Assembly: GCF_019042215.1 (NCBI RefSeq)
Contig: NZ_JAHQCS010000186.1
Location: 1 to 64,000 of the forward strand
Direction of reading: 5' to 3'
DNA from: Evansella tamaricis
GTDB lineage: Bacteria > Bacillota > Bacilli > Bacillales > Salisediminibacteriaceae
DNA length: 64,000 nt
The position numbers and the translations under genes are program-made. Positions 42,630-51,778 of the stretch are shown one piece after another (positions within the stretch are counted from its first letter, which is position 1; the number at the start of each line of letters is the position of its first letter). The notes beneath the pieces are model-generated. The model worked only from the letters and a program-made list of their open reading frames with translations, ran no database searches and had not been told where the DNA came from.

Positions 42630-42695
42630 GTGGCTAAACTATTTTTAGTATCTTTTTTTGTGGTAATTGGTATGACTTTTTATATGTTTCAATGA
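42630..42695 (+). CDS. Putative 21-residue membrane peptide
   Basis: GTG 42630 follows GAAGGGAAGATG. The whole product (MAKLFLVSFFVVIGMTFYMF then Q) is one hydrophobic helix with a single positive charge near the start, a membrane peptide. It is encoded in a 470-bp gap between the ferredoxin and cotD. Support is only the ribosome binding site and the hydrophobic pattern. Confidence 0.4.
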   Translation: MAKLFLVSFFVVIGMTFYMFQ

Positions 42696-42768
42696 TAGTT
42701 GCCTAGTTTTTGCTTAAATTTACCTTGAAATAGAAATTTAGACGGTAAAATTAGGTTACTACACTAGT

Positions 42769-42795
42769 ACTTTTCAGTCGTTTTAACATAGTTTG
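42769..42795 (+). promoter_or_regulatory. Possible sigma-K promoter of cotD
   Basis: AC at 42769-42770 is followed by 16 bases and CATA at 42787-42790. This fits the AC-N16-CATA skeleton of SigK promoters, as expected for a late mother-cell coat gene. The bases after CATA do not fully match the extended consensus. Confidence 0.45.
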
Positions 42796-42830
42796 TTATT
42801 GAATCAAAAAATAAAGGAGGAAATAACACT

Positions 42831-43109
42831 ATGTTTAGCCCACGACCAGGAGTACCAGCAGGACCTGGAGCAGCACCGGCAGGACCTGCACCAACAGCAG
42901 CTCAGTACTATCCGCCACGGGTAGCACCAGCTCGTCAAGCAGTAAGACAGTTTAATGTTGATCATGTAGTACCTGTAGTACACCCTAGCCATACAACAAA
43001 TGTAGTAAATAACAATTGGAGATATTACCACAGCTTCCCTCATTCAGAATCTACGGTGTGCCGTACTACTTGTCAGGACTTTATTTGCCCACCACGACGC
43101 GGATGCTAA
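42831..43109 (+). CDS. cotD: Spore coat protein CotD family
   Basis: 92 residues from ATG 42831 with AAGGAGGAAAT upstream. The N-terminal half is a Pro/Ala/Gly low-complexity region. The C-terminal half has the CotD signature: VDHVVPVVHPSHTTNVVNNN, a His/Tyr-rich segment (WRYYHSFPHSES) and a Cys-rich end with C-R-T-T-C and CPPRRGC. It is a small inner-coat protein of the spore. In B. subtilis cotD sits next to ypsA and gpsB, as here. Confidence 0.9.
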   Translation: MFSPRPGVPAGPGAAPAGPAPTAAQYYPPRVAPARQAVRQFNVDHVVPVVHPSHTTNVVNNNWRYYHSFPHSESTVCRTTCQDFICPPRRGC

Positions 43110-43120
43110 TTTTATAGCTA

Positions 43121-43150
43121 AAAGCGGACCAGATTATTCTGGTTCGCTTT
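43121..43150 (+). terminator. Terminator of cotD
   Basis: AAAGCGGACCAG pairs with CTGGTTCGCTTT. Confidence 0.8.
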
Positions 43151-43220
43151 CACCTTTATATCAGTACAGAGAGCTTAAATATGTTATAGTTATTTAAATT
43201 GCTTGGAAGGGGAGAAAGAA

Positions 43221-43781
43221 ATGTACCCGGTTTTAGCCATTTCAGGTTATAAACCTCACGAACTTGGCATATATAATGAAAAACATGTCCAATTAGATCA
43301 TTTAAAGTATGCGATCAAAAAAAAGCTACAAGAACTTGTGGAGGAATTTGGGATACAATGGATTCTCACAAGTGGCCAGCCAGGTGTTGAACTGTGGGCT
43401 GCGGAAGCGGCTATTGGACTAAAAGAAATGTACCCAATCAAAGTGGCAACTTTAGCACCATTTTATGAACAACAGGAGCGATGGAGTGATCCTGTGAAAG
43501 AATTATATACTTACATATGGGAACAAAGTGATTATAATGATTATATATCAAAACGGAAATACGAACATTCTTCCCAACTTCGCCAAAAGAACCAATTCAT
43601 TATTGATAAATCGGATGCCTTTTTGGTCCTTTATGACGAACATTTAGAAGGTAGTCCAAGTTTCTATTTAAACTATGCAAAGAAGCGAGAAGCGGTCTCT
43701 GACTTTCCTATTTTCTACCTCACTCCAGATGACATTGAAGATGTGATCCGGGAATCTCAGGAAGAAAATAATTGGAATTGA
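43221..43781 (+). CDS. ypsA: YpsA (DUF1273 SLOG-fold protein)
   Basis: 186 residues from ATG 43221, after GGAAGGGGAG. Family marks are the start MYPVLAISGYKPHELGIY and the SLOG nucleotide-binding loop LTSGQPGVELWAAEAA. Work in Firmicutes links YpsA to cell division, and its gene pairs with gpsB. Here gpsB starts 60 bp downstream, so they are likely one transcription unit or neighbours. Confidence 0.92.
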   Translation: MYPVLAISGYKPHELGIYNEKHVQLDHLKYAIKKKLQELVEEFGIQWILTSGQPGVELWAAEAAIGLKEMYPIKVATLAPFYEQQERWSDPVKELYTYIWEQSDYNDYISKRKYEHSSQLRQKNQFIIDKSDAFLVLYDEHLEGSPSFYLNYAKKREAVSDFPIFYLTPDDIEDVIRESQEENNWN

Positions 43782-43841
43782 CAAGCTACACGCTTTTTGA
43801 AAAAATAAAATAAACAGATCGATTAATAGAGGTGAACTTAA

Positions 43842-44165
43842 TTGAGCCAAAAACGAATAAGCCGTCTCACACAAAAGGATATTCTTGAGAAAGATTTTAA
43901 ATCAGGGCTCCGCGGTTACAATCAAGAAGAAGTGGATCAGTTCCTTGACCAGATTATTAAAGACTATGATGCCTTTGAAAACAGAGTAAACTGGTTAGAA
44001 AAAGAAGTGGAACGCCTGAAAAAAGAAGCTGTCCAATTAACGGAGCACACGAAACGTCAACAGCAGCCTCAACAGTCTCCGCCGCCTGGGAATACGAACT
44101 ATGACATTTTAAGGCGTCTGTCTAATTTAGAAAAGCATGTCTTTGGGAATAAGCTTCAAGGGTAA
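43842..44165 (+). CDS. gpsB: GpsB, cell division regulator (DivIVA-like)
   Basis: 107 residues, TTG start at 43842 after GAGGTG. The N-terminal DivIVA-type membrane-binding fold and coiled coil are clear: [37 protein letters not shown] and then a [13 protein letters not shown] heptad stretch. A flexible Gln/Pro linker leads to the conserved C-terminal helix [15 protein letters not shown]. GpsB coordinates penicillin-binding proteins and the division site. Confidence 0.95.
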   Translation: MSQKRISRLTQKDILEKDFKSGLRGYNQEEVDQFLDQIIKDYDAFENRVNWLEKEVERLKKEAVQLTEHTKRQQQPQQSPPPGNTNYDILRRLSNLEKHVFGNKLQG

Positions 44166-44179
44166 AAGGAGCGGACATA

Positions 44180-44587
44180 TTGATAGAAGTCTATATTGAT
44201 GGGGCCAGTGCTGGTGATCCGGGGCCTTCTGGTGCTGGAATATTTATTAAAAACCGTGGAGAATTAATTCGAGAGAGTATTCCTTTAGGAACAATGTCCA
44301 ATCACGATGCTGAATTTCAAGCTCTGATACATGCGTTAAAACTATGCCGTGATTATGGATTTCGTCTACTCTCGATCCGAACAGATTCACAAATACTAGA
44401 AGATGCCCTTGACAAAAAATATGTTAAAAAAGATCGGTATCGTGTCTTACTTAATGAATCACTGGACTTAATTGAAAAAGAATTTGACTATGTTTTTGTG
44501 AAGTGGATTCCAAGCAAACAAAACAAAGAGGCAGATCAATTGGCAAGAAGAGCTGTTCAGTCATCAAAGGGAAAAAAAGGAACTTGA
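44180..44587 (+). CDS. RNase H-fold protein (YpeP-like, reverse-transcriptase-associated type)
   Basis: 135 residues, TTG 44180 preceded by AAAGGAGCG. It has the RNase HI fold with DEDD-like acids: YIDGASAGDPGPSGAG, DAEFQALIHALKL, SIRTDSQILEDAL and NKEADQLARRA. Relatives such as YpeP are often weak or inactive; all four catalytic acids appear present here. It lies 14 bp after gpsB in the same direction, and rnpB follows. Confidence 0.85.
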   Translation: MIEVYIDGASAGDPGPSGAGIFIKNRGELIRESIPLGTMSNHDAEFQALIHALKLCRDYGFRLLSIRTDSQILEDALDKKYVKKDRYRVLLNESLDLIEKEFDYVFVKWIPSKQNKEADQLARRAVQSSKGKKGT

Positions 44588-44635
44588 AGGCTCTAGATAG
44601 TTATGTTATTATAGATCTTGTCGCTTAAACGACAA

Positions 44636-45046
44636 CCATTTATGTTTGAGTAATCGCTGCTTCATTTGAAGTAGAGGAAAGTCCATGCTCGCACAGTCTG
44701 CGATGACTGTAGTGTTCGTGCCTAGCGAAGTCATAAGCTAGGGTAGTCTGGTCTCGACTGGACTAACGGCAGGGAAAACACCTACGTGAATTTCGGTTCA
44801 TATGGTGTGAATACCTTGAAAGTGCCACAGTGACGAAGTCTGTCTGGAAACGGACAGAGTGGAACGGGGTAAACCCCACGAGCGAGAAACCCAAAATTAG
44901 GTAGGGGCATCCCCAGGAAGGAATTGAACGGAATGGGGAACAGACAATTTGTCTGTAGACAGATGATTGCTGCCTGAGTACGAGGGCCGACACCCGTTTG
45001 TAGTACGATGGTACAGAACATGGCTTACAAAACATGAATGGCGTCA
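44636..45046 (+). ncRNA. rnpB: RNase P RNA, type B
   Basis: The universal core is visible: GAGGAAAGTCCATGCTCGCAC near 44678, GTAGTGTTCGTGCCTAGCGA, CATAAGCTAGGG, ACGGCAGGGAAA, and the 3' part GTACGAGGGCCGACACCCG-type region ending GTACAGAACATGGCTTACA. P1 forms from CCATTTATGTTT (44636-) and AAACATGAATGG (ending 45041). The layout with GAAAC-type internal loops is that of Bacillus type B. It sits between the RNase H-like gene and ypsC, as in B. subtilis. Ends are estimated from P1. Confidence 0.95.
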
Positions 45047-45065
45047 ACACTTTTAACGATGATAT

Positions 45066-45103
45066 AACCCTACGATTCCAATTAAGGTATCGTGGGGCTT
45101 TTT
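45066..45103 (+). terminator. Terminator of rnpB
   Basis: AACCCTACGAT pairs with ATCGTGGGG (G-U allowed), followed by CTTTTT. Confidence 0.85.
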
Positions 45104-45195
45104 CATGTCCAAAATAGTAAAAACATTGAACCTTTACACACTTTGCGCCATACTAGTAAAGAATTGTACATTCTCAGGTGAAAGGATGAAGATCT

Positions 45196-46332
45196 GTGGA
45201 ATCCGTAACGTTAATTGCAACTGCGGCAATGGGGTTAGAATCGGTTGTAGCAGAAGAAGTAAGGGCTTTAGGGTATCAGGATGTGACTGTGGAGAATGGG
45301 AAGGTGATTTTTGAGGCAGACCCTTCAGGAATTGCGAGGGCAAATCTCTGGTTAAGGACAGCGGATCGGGTGAAACTCCTTGTTGGTCAATTTACGGCAC
45401 TAAGCTTTGAGGAACTATTTGAAAAAACAAAGGCATTGCCCTGGTCCGATTACATATCGGAAGATGCTGAATTTCCTGTTATCGGGCGATCTGTGAAATC
45501 AAAACTCTTTTCCATATCAGATTCACAGGCAATTGTAAAAAAAGCAGTTGTAGAAAGTTTAAAACAAAAATATAATATCAGCTGGTTTGAAGAGAAAGGG
45601 TCTTTGCATCGAATAGAAGTTGCCCTTTTGAAGGATGTGGCAACGTTAACGATTGATACAAGTGGTACTGGGTTACATAAACGGGGATATCGTTATTTAC
45701 ATAATGAAGCGCCATTAAAAGAAACACTAGCTGCTGCCATGATTAAATTAACGAATTGGCATCCGGATCGTCCGTTTGTAGATCCGTTTTGCGGATCTGG
45801 TACACTGCCAATTGAAGCAGCAATGATAGGTCAAAATATAGCGCCTGGAATTAACCGCGAGTTTGCCTTTGAAAACTGGGACTGGTATAAAAAGGAGTGG
45901 TACGATCTTGCTCTTCAAGAAGCGGAAGATATGGCAAAGTATGATCAGCCCCTTCAAATTTTTGGGTCTGATATTGACCATAACATGATTGAACTTGCAG
46001 TGAACAACGCCATGGAAGCAGGATTTCCGGATCAAATTAAATTCAAGCAGATGCAGGTAAAGGACTTTACAACAAAAGACGAATACGGAGTAGTTGTTGG
46101 CAATCCCCCATATGGTGAACGGATGAGTGAAAAGGCGTATGTGGAAAACTTATACCGGGAACTGGGACGAACATTTCGTCCGCTGGAAACTTGGTCCGCC
46201 TATTTTATTACTTCGCATGAATACTTTGAAAAATTGTACGGAGCAAAAGCCACAAAGAAACGGAAGTTGTATAACGGTAATATCCGAACGGACTTTTATC
46301 AGTACTGGGGTAAACGTCCCCAAAAAAAATAA
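45196..46332 (+). CDS. ypsC: YpsC, THUMP-domain class I RNA methyltransferase (RlmL-type)
   Basis: 378 residues, GTG start at 45196 after GAAAGGATG. The N-terminal THUMP domain carries ATAAMGLESVVAEEV and a ferredoxin-like segment (LWLRTADRVKLLVG). The C-terminal Rossmann methyltransferase has VDPFCGSGTLPIEAA (SAM motif), IFGSDIDHNMIELA and the catalytic NPPYGERM. The family methylates guanine N2 in 23S rRNA. Position next to rnpB and gpsB matches B. subtilis ypsC. Confidence 0.93.
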   Translation: MESVTLIATAAMGLESVVAEEVRALGYQDVTVENGKVIFEADPSGIARANLWLRTADRVKLLVGQFTALSFEELFEKTKALPWSDYISEDAEFPVIGRSVKSKLFSISDSQAIVKKAVVESLKQKYNISWFEEKGSLHRIEVALLKDVATLTIDTSGTGLHKRGYRYLHNEAPLKETLAAAMIKLTNWHPDRPFVDPFCGSGTLPIEAAMIGQNIAPGINREFAFENWDWYKKEWYDLALQEAEDMAKYDQPLQIFGSDIDHNMIELAVNNAMEAGFPDQIKFKQMQVKDFTTKDEYGVVVGNPPYGERMSEKAYVENLYRELGRTFRPLETWSAYFITSHEYFEKLYGAKATKKRKLYNGNIRTDFYQYWGKRPQKK

Positions 46333-46345
46333 AAACTACTTAATT

Positions 46346-46384
46346 ACTTACCACTGTTTATATAAAACGGTGGTAAGTTTTTTA
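46346..46384 (+). terminator. Terminator of ypsC
   Basis: ACTTACCACTGTTT pairs with AAAACGGTGGTAAGT followed by a T-run. Confidence 0.85.
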
Positions 46385-46581
46385 TTTCGCAGAAGTATGT
46401 TAATTTTTCTTTGTTCTTTTTCCTCCCCTGCACCACTTCGTAATCAAAACTAGAAGCGTGTTTTATTCCAGATTCAATCGATTCATTGAATCAGCTATCC
46501 AATCAAAACGGAATGCATGGATTTACTATATATGCAAATAGTAATCTTATGAAAAATTGGAGCTTTGAAAAGGAGTTCATT

Positions 46582-47850
46582 ATGAAAAAAATAGAAGTGA
46601 AGAACTTAACTAAAGTATTTGGTTCTCATCCTAAGAAAGGAATATCACTTTTACAAGAAGGAAAATCAAAGGATGAGATCCTAAGGGAAACTGGGATGAC
46701 AGTTGGAGTAAACAGGGCGTCCTTTGATGTGGAAGAAGGAGAATTTTTCGTAATTATGGGGCTCTCTGGTAGCGGGAAATCAACATTAATTCGTCTTATA
46801 AATCGGTTGATCGAACCTACAGATGGAGCTATTTATTTAGATGGGGATGATATCTCCAAAATGGACAAAACAGCATTATTAAATGTTCGCAGGAAAAAAC
46901 TTGGAATGGTATTTCAACGTTTTGCTTTACTTCCACATCGAACCATATTGAATAATGTGGAATTCGGACTGGAAATACAAGGACTTGATCCTGAGGAAAG
47001 GGGTAAAAAAGCAAAAGAAGCGATCAATGCCGTAGGGCTTGCTGGATATGAAGATAGCTACCCCGATCAACTTAGTGGCGGTATGCAGCAGAGGGTAGGA
47101 TTAGCAAGGGCACTTGCATCTGATACCGATATATTGTTAATGGATGAAGCATTCAGTGCATTGGATCCACTAATTCGAAAAGATATGCAAGATGAGCTTC
47201 TTACACTTCAGGAAGAGTGGAAAAAAACGATTATTTTCATTACGCATGATTTGGATGAAGCTCTTAAATTAGGGGATCGTATCGCCATTATGAAGGATGG
47301 AGTAATTGTTCAGATTGGGACATCTGAAGAAATTATGCGCAATCCGGCAAATGAATACGTTTCGAATTTCGTGGAAGATGTGGATCGGTCCAAAGTATTG
47401 GTTGCTGAAAATGTTATGATCAAGCCGGATGTTGTCACTACATTCAAGGACGGCCCAAGAGTTGCAGTACGCCGAATGCAGGAGAAAGGGATCTCCAGTA
47501 TCTTTGTGGTCGACAAAGGGGGAAAATTAAAAGGATTATTGACAATAGATGATGCAGTGGATGCGATCAGAACAAATAAATGGGTAGAAGATGTATTAAT
47601 TCAGGACTTCCATCAGACGGATCCAGACACCCCTTTAACGGATCTAATCGGTGTGGCGGCAGAAACTAAATATCCTATCGCGGTGATAAAAAATGAACGG
47701 TTAGCTGGTATTATTGTCCGTGTTTCTATTTTATCAGGTCTTGTTTTAGGTAAAGGTGAGAACGGTGTGGAAGAATCTGAAGATAATATCAAACAAATGG
47801 TGGGTGATTCTATTACAGAGGATGTAAAACAAGGAGGTGAGCAATCATGA
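46582..47850 (+). CDS. opuAA: Glycine betaine ABC transporter, ATP-binding subunit OpuAA
   Basis: 422 residues from ATG 46582 with AAGGAG upstream; the frame is open to 46486 without support. The ATPase shows the family insert KKGISLLQEGKSKDEILRET, Walker A GLSGSGKST, signature LSGGMQQRVG and Walker B ILLMDEAF. Two CBS domains follow (EKGISSIFVVDKGGKLKGLL and the one around KYPIAVIKNERLAGI), the ionic-strength sensor of OpuA-type importers. The stop overlaps the opuAB start (ATGA). The operon is expected to answer osmotic stress. Confidence 0.93.
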   Translation: MKKIEVKNLTKVFGSHPKKGISLLQEGKSKDEILRETGMTVGVNRASFDVEEGEFFVIMGLSGSGKSTLIRLINRLIEPTDGAIYLDGDDISKMDKTALLNVRRKKLGMVFQRFALLPHRTILNNVEFGLEIQGLDPEERGKKAKEAINAVGLAGYEDSYPDQLSGGMQQRVGLARALASDTDILLMDEAFSALDPLIRKDMQDELLTLQEEWKKTIIFITHDLDEALKLGDRIAIMKDGVIVQIGTSEEIMRNPANEYVSNFVEDVDRSKVLVAENVMIKPDVVTTFKDGPRVAVRRMQEKGISSIFVVDKGGKLKGLLTIDDAVDAIRTNKWVEDVLIQDFHQTDPDTPLTDLIGVAAETKYPIAVIKNERLAGIIVRVSILSGLVLGKGENGVEESEDNIKQMVGDSITEDVKQGGEQS

Positions 47851-48680
47851 ATTATTTCTATTTCCCTTTAGAAGAATGGACCAATATGTTTGTGGATGAT
47901 TGGTTAATTCCAACGCTTGGGGGATTTTTTGATGGTATAAGAGCGATGATAGGTTGGGTATTGGATATAGTTGCTTCTATTCTATTGTGGGGTCCTCCTG
48001 AATTATGGGCAATTATTATTATTGCCATCGCTTGGAAAACCGCTGGGAGAGGTGTTGCTATCTTTACATTAATAGGGTTTCTTTATTTGGGATCTGTAGA
48101 CCTCTGGGTTGAAGGGATGCAAACTCTGTCAATAGTAATTGTAGCAACGATATTTTCCATAATTATTGGTATACCAATTGGTATTTGGAGTGCTAAATCA
48201 AAAACGGCAGACAGGATTATCCGACCTATCCTTGATTTCATGCAGACATTACCAAGCTTTGTCTATTTAATACCAGCAATTTTGTTATTTGGTTTAGGAG
48301 GTGTACCTGCTGTCATATCCACCTTTGTCTTTGCTACACCACCTTGTGTTAGGCTAACAAATCTTGGAATTCGCCAAGTACCGGAGGATGTCGTGGAAGC
48401 TGCCCGTGCCTTTGGGGCCACGTCTTGGCAAATGCTGACAAAGGTACAGTTTCCGTTGGCCATTCCTACGATGATGGCTGGAATAAACCAAACCATCATG
48501 CTCGCCCTGTCGATGGCAGTGATCGCCTCCATGATTGGAGCCCCAGGTTTAGGGAACATTGTACTGGCAGGGATTTCCAGAGTAAATGTTGGACTAGGCC
48601 TGATTGGCGGATTAGGAATTGTTGTATTAGCGATCATATTAGACAGAATCACACAAGGGTTAAATCCGAAAAAAACATAA
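47847..48680 (+). CDS. opuAB: Glycine betaine ABC transporter, permease OpuAB
   Basis: 277 residues, ATG overlapping the opuAA stop and preceded by AAGGAGGTG. It has about seven membrane spans; the ABC permease loop EAARAFGATSWQMLTKVQFP contacts the ATPase, and IPIGIWSAKSK and MQTLPSFVYLIPAILLF are family marks. The N-terminal amphipathic stretch (PLEEWTNMFVDDWLIPTLG) is as in OpuAB. It is the translocation pore for glycine betaine or proline betaine. Confidence 0.93.
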   Translation: MNYFYFPLEEWTNMFVDDWLIPTLGGFFDGIRAMIGWVLDIVASILLWGPPELWAIIIIAIAWKTAGRGVAIFTLIGFLYLGSVDLWVEGMQTLSIVIVATIFSIIIGIPIGIWSAKSKTADRIIRPILDFMQTLPSFVYLIPAILLFGLGGVPAVISTFVFATPPCVRLTNLGIRQVPEDVVEAARAFGATSWQMLTKVQFPLAIPTMMAGINQTIMLALSMAVIASMIGAPGLGNIVLAGISRVNVGLGLIGGLGIVVLAIILDRITQGLNPKKT

Positions 48681-48702
48681 GTGAAAGGATAGAGTAAAAA
48701 AA

Positions 48703-49611
48703 ATGAAACTAAAACTGAAATGTTTACTGATCGTCTCGTTAATTGTTGGCTTATCTGGATGTGGACAGGCTGATGATGGAGGAGGCACTACAGATACAGG
48801 AGATGGTGGTGGAGATATTAATCGTGATCAAACCATTACCTTTGGTGTAACTAATTGGACTTCAACGATCCCTCCTACTCATATTGCAAAGGAGATATTG
48901 GAGGATTTAGGGTATACGGTGGAGTTACAAAGTGCTGACCCTGGTGCTATTTATACTGGTTTACACCGTGGTGATCTTGATGTATTCATGGATGCATGGT
49001 TACCGGATATGCACGCAAATTATATGGAGCGATTTGGGGAAAATATAGATGATGTAGCTGTAAGTTATGCTGAAGGGGAATTAGGTTGGGTTATCCCTGA
49101 ATATGTGGAAGGAATTAATTCCATCAGTGACTTAAGGGGAAACGAAGGTATGTTTGATAATAAAGTTTTTGGGATTGAAGAAGGGGCAGGTATGACGGAT
49201 TCTGGAAGAGCCCTAATTGAATCGTATGATTTAGATTTAACGTATGTGGCTTCCAGTGAAGCGGGAATGTTAAGTGAAGCAAGAAGGCATATTTCCAGCG
49301 GAGATCCAGTATTGTTTTTAGGTTGGAGACCACATCCCATGTTTGCTGATTGGGAGTTGCGTGTTCTAGAAGAAGATGAAGAGGAATTTCATCCCACATC
49401 TGAAGTTCACATTTTAACGACAAATGGACTTGATGAACGTGCTCCAGAAGTTTATGAATTCTTTTCTAATTGGAGTTTTGATGTTAGTGATGTGGAAAAT
49501 ATGATTGTTCAGTTAGACGAGGGAATTTCCGAAGAAGAAGTTGCCAGACAATGGATCGAAGAAAATCAGGAAAAGGTAAATGAAATGACAAATGGAGCAT
49601 GGGAAGGTTAA
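48703..49611 (+). CDS. opuAC: Glycine betaine-binding lipoprotein OpuAC
   Basis: 302 residues with lipoprotein signal (lipobox LSGC), then a Gly/Asp-rich linker. The binding fold carries FGVTNWTSTIPPTHIAKEIL, DVFMDAWLPDMH, EEGAGMTDSGRALI and LFLGWRPHPMFADW; the tryptophans in these segments form the cage for the quaternary amine. It is the third gene of opuA. Start ATG 48703 follows GAAAGG, 22 bp after opuAB. Confidence 0.93.
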   Translation: MKLKLKCLLIVSLIVGLSGCGQADDGGGTTDTGDGGGDINRDQTITFGVTNWTSTIPPTHIAKEILEDLGYTVELQSADPGAIYTGLHRGDLDVFMDAWLPDMHANYMERFGENIDDVAVSYAEGELGWVIPEYVEGINSISDLRGNEGMFDNKVFGIEEGAGMTDSGRALIESYDLDLTYVASSEAGMLSEARRHISSGDPVLFLGWRPHPMFADWELRVLEEDEEEFHPTSEVHILTTNGLDERAPEVYEFFSNWSFDVSDVENMIVQLDEGISEEEVARQWIEENQEKVNEMTNGAWEG

Positions 49612-49647
49612 GAAGGTAGGAAAAAAATTAAAGGAGATGAATAGCAA

Positions 49648-49890
49648 ATGTCAGAACCATTTGACGATAAACATCAGCTTGAAATGGCAGTGAAAGCCGC
49701 TCAAAAGACTGTTGGGAGTGCTACAATGAGTATGGATCCAGATCAATTAGAAAGTGCTGAGGATGCTATTCAATCGGCAAAAGCTCAACTTAGGATGGGA
49801 ATGGAACACCATCTAGATGAGGAATTAATTACCTATTGCTCTGGATTAATCGAAAAGTTGGAGCATCAAATTCACGAGGCAAAACAATAG
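49648..49890 (+). CDS. DUF2564-like small helical protein
   Basis: 80 residues, acidic and helical, with AAGGAGATG upstream of ATG 49648. The segment EMAVKAAQKTVGSATMSMDP is reminiscent of DUF2564 proteins of Bacillus, of unknown role. It follows opuAC by 36 bp in the same direction, so it may be read through from the opuA operon. A terminator follows at 49941. Confidence 0.6.
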   Translation: MSEPFDDKHQLEMAVKAAQKTVGSATMSMDPDQLESAEDAIQSAKAQLRMGMEHHLDEELITYCSGLIEKLEHQIHEAKQ

Positions 49891-49940
49891 GAATTTTTAG
49901 TAATACGTTCGATAAACTATACTAAGATAAACTGTTTTAA

Positions 49941-49972
49941 GGGCTGCGTACTTTTGTGACGCAGCTTTTGTT
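49941..49972 (+). terminator. Terminator after the DUF2564-like gene
   Basis: GCTGCGT pairs with ACGCAGC around a 9-base loop, followed by TTTTG. Confidence 0.75.
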
Positions 49973-49982
49973 GTAGTTAATT

Positions 49983-50120
49983 GAAAGAGCGCAACGACGA
50001 GGATACTCGCGAACCCTCCGCTGCTAAGAAGACACCATGTATACGAACGAAGTGAAGTAAGATGGATGTGGCACTTGTGCTTGAGGTGAAAGGGAGCGTC
50101 CTGAAGCAAAAATCAGCAGC
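49983..50120. repeat. Repeat-like sequence distantly related to MITE-like element A
   Basis: CACTTGTGCTTGAGGTGAAAG followed by CTGAAGCAAAAATC resembles CACTTGTTCCTGTGGTGAAAG and CCAAGCAAAAATTT at 8727-8777 in element A, and both have AAGAAGACAC about 35-40 bp earlier. The outer ends do not match, so this is a diverged or partial member. It is GC-richer than its surroundings and has no open frame of note. Confidence 0.5.
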
Positions 50121-50259
50121 ATTATATACCATAGCAAATTTTAAAGTAACTAATGATAAGGTTAAAATATTTATAGTTGGTAAAAGTCTGAACCTTTTTT
50201 TCCCTTGTTAATTAAAAAACGTTCAACGTATAATAGAATTACTGGGGGGAAGAAATATT

Positions 50260-51276
50260 ATGGTTAAAATGAAGGATCGATTAGGGAGACCTTTAAGGGA
50301 TTTGCGGATTTCAGTAACAGATCGATGTAATTTTCGGTGTCGTTATTGTATGCCTCCAGAAATATTTGACAAGGACTTTCAATTTTTGCCAAAGGGAGAA
50401 GTTTTGACATTTGAAGAAATTGCTTATTTAACTAAGTTATTTGTAAAAAGTGCCGGAATCAGAAAAGTAAGACTAACTGGTGGAGAACCACTTATGAGGT
50501 CCGATCTTGTTCGCTTAGTCTCTATGATTAATGATATTGACGGGGTTGAGGACATTGCCATGACAACCAATGGTTCCCTCCTTCCCGGGCATATTAAATC
50601 ATTAAAAAAAGCTGGATTAAATCGCGTTACTATCAGCCTCGACTGCTTGAATGATGAAAAATTTCGGTATATTAATGGCAGGAATATAAGTGTGCAAACC
50701 GTTTTAGATGGTATAGAATCGGCAGTTAAAGCGGATCTTAATGTGAAAATAAATATGGTAGTAAAGCGGGGAATGAATGAAGAGGATATCCTCCCTATGG
50801 CAAAATATTTTAAAGACACGGGTGTCATCCTCCGATTTATTGAATATATGGATGTGGGAAATACAAATGGTTGGAAGTTGGATCATGTAGTAAGTAAAAA
50901 AGAAATATTTACTATTATTAATAAGGAACTACCGCTGGAACCTGTAGCACCAAATTATATTGGAGAAGTTGCCGATAGATTCCGATACAAGGAAAATGGT
51001 AATGAAATCGGAATTATTTCTTCTGTTACAGATGCCTTTTGCTCCACTTGTTCCCGTGCGAGACTATCAGCAGACGGCAACTTGGTTACTTGCCTTTTTG
51101 CAACAAAAGGGCATAATCTGAGAGACCTTCTTAGATCCGGTGCAAGTGATGATGAAATGATTCACCGTATTGAAGAGATTTGGACAAATAGAAATGACCG
51201 TTATTCTGAGGAAAGGTTGTTCAATACGGATAAGAAACAAATAAAAAAAATGGAAATGTCCCATCTAGGGGGATGA
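50260..51276 (+). CDS. moaA: GTP 3',8-cyclase MoaA
   Basis: 338 residues, ATG 50260 with GGGGGGAAG upstream. The radical SAM cluster motif is [11 protein letters not shown], followed by [12 protein letters not shown]; the second cluster is [18 protein letters not shown]; and the C-terminus ends in the required Gly-Gly. It catalyses the first step of molybdenum cofactor production. No other moa genes are in the window. A molybdoenzyme such as nitrate reductase is implied elsewhere in the genome, which fits the FNR-type sites. Confidence 0.95.
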   Translation: MVKMKDRLGRPLRDLRISVTDRCNFRCRYCMPPEIFDKDFQFLPKGEVLTFEEIAYLTKLFVKSAGIRKVRLTGGEPLMRSDLVRLVSMINDIDGVEDIAMTTNGSLLPGHIKSLKKAGLNRVTISLDCLNDEKFRYINGRNISVQTVLDGIESAVKADLNVKINMVVKRGMNEEDILPMAKYFKDTGVILRFIEYMDVGNTNGWKLDHVVSKKEIFTIINKELPLEPVAPNYIGEVADRFRYKENGNEIGIISSVTDAFCSTCSRARLSADGNLVTCLFATKGHNLRDLLRSGASDDEMIHRIEEIWTNRNDRYSEERLFNTDKKQIKKMEMSHLGG

Positions 51277-51305
51277 ACACTGATAGGTTAGGGGCATTAG
51301 GATAT

Positions 51306-51626
51306 TTATGTCCCTTTTGAATGGGGATTTGGATTGGTAACATCTTCAATACTAGGATTTTCAAAGATCATTTGTCCAAGGTCTTCATCAAAATCGATGG
51401 TCATTCCGTCGAAATACCACGCATCTTCTTCCGTAATATAAAAGGTAATACCTGATTGGTGAAAAGTATAATGGGGAGTGTCTGGTTTCTCCTTAGTAAC
51501 TCCTACGGAAAATCCACCGGAACCGATCCCACCAACCCTAACAAAAAACATCAGTGTATCTTGCTCCTGCAACTGCATTTCCTTTTGATACAAAACAAGT
51601 GCCTTATTACTAATTGTAAAATTCAT
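51306..51626 (-). CDS. HesB-like (YneR family) protein
   Basis: 106 residues; of four clustered ATGs I use 51626, which aligns with the usual N-terminus (MNFTISNKALVLY) and has AAAGG upstream. The segment LMFFVRVGGIGSGGFSVGV matches the HesB/YneR family, iron-sulfur related folds. Typical scaffold cysteines are missing, as in other YneR proteins, so a scaffold role is not supported. An inverted repeat (GGGGCAT with ATGTCCC) at about 51291-51317 may end both this gene and moaA. Confidence 0.8.
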   Translation of the reverse strand: MNFTISNKALVLYQKEMQLQEQDTLMFFVRVGGIGSGGFSVGVTKEKPDTPHYTFHQSGITFYITEEDAWYFDGMTIDFDEDLGQMIFENPSIEDVTNPNPHSKGT

Positions 51627-51778
51627 CATTTTCATCCTTTCTACTCACTTATAGTATCGGAAAGAAAATCCTAATGCAATAAGTGTTTAAGGATGATCTA
51701 CGAATGATTTGGAGGTATAATAAAAAAGCCAAATCAAATCACTGTAAATTATTACATAAATCAAAGGGGGAATGCGTT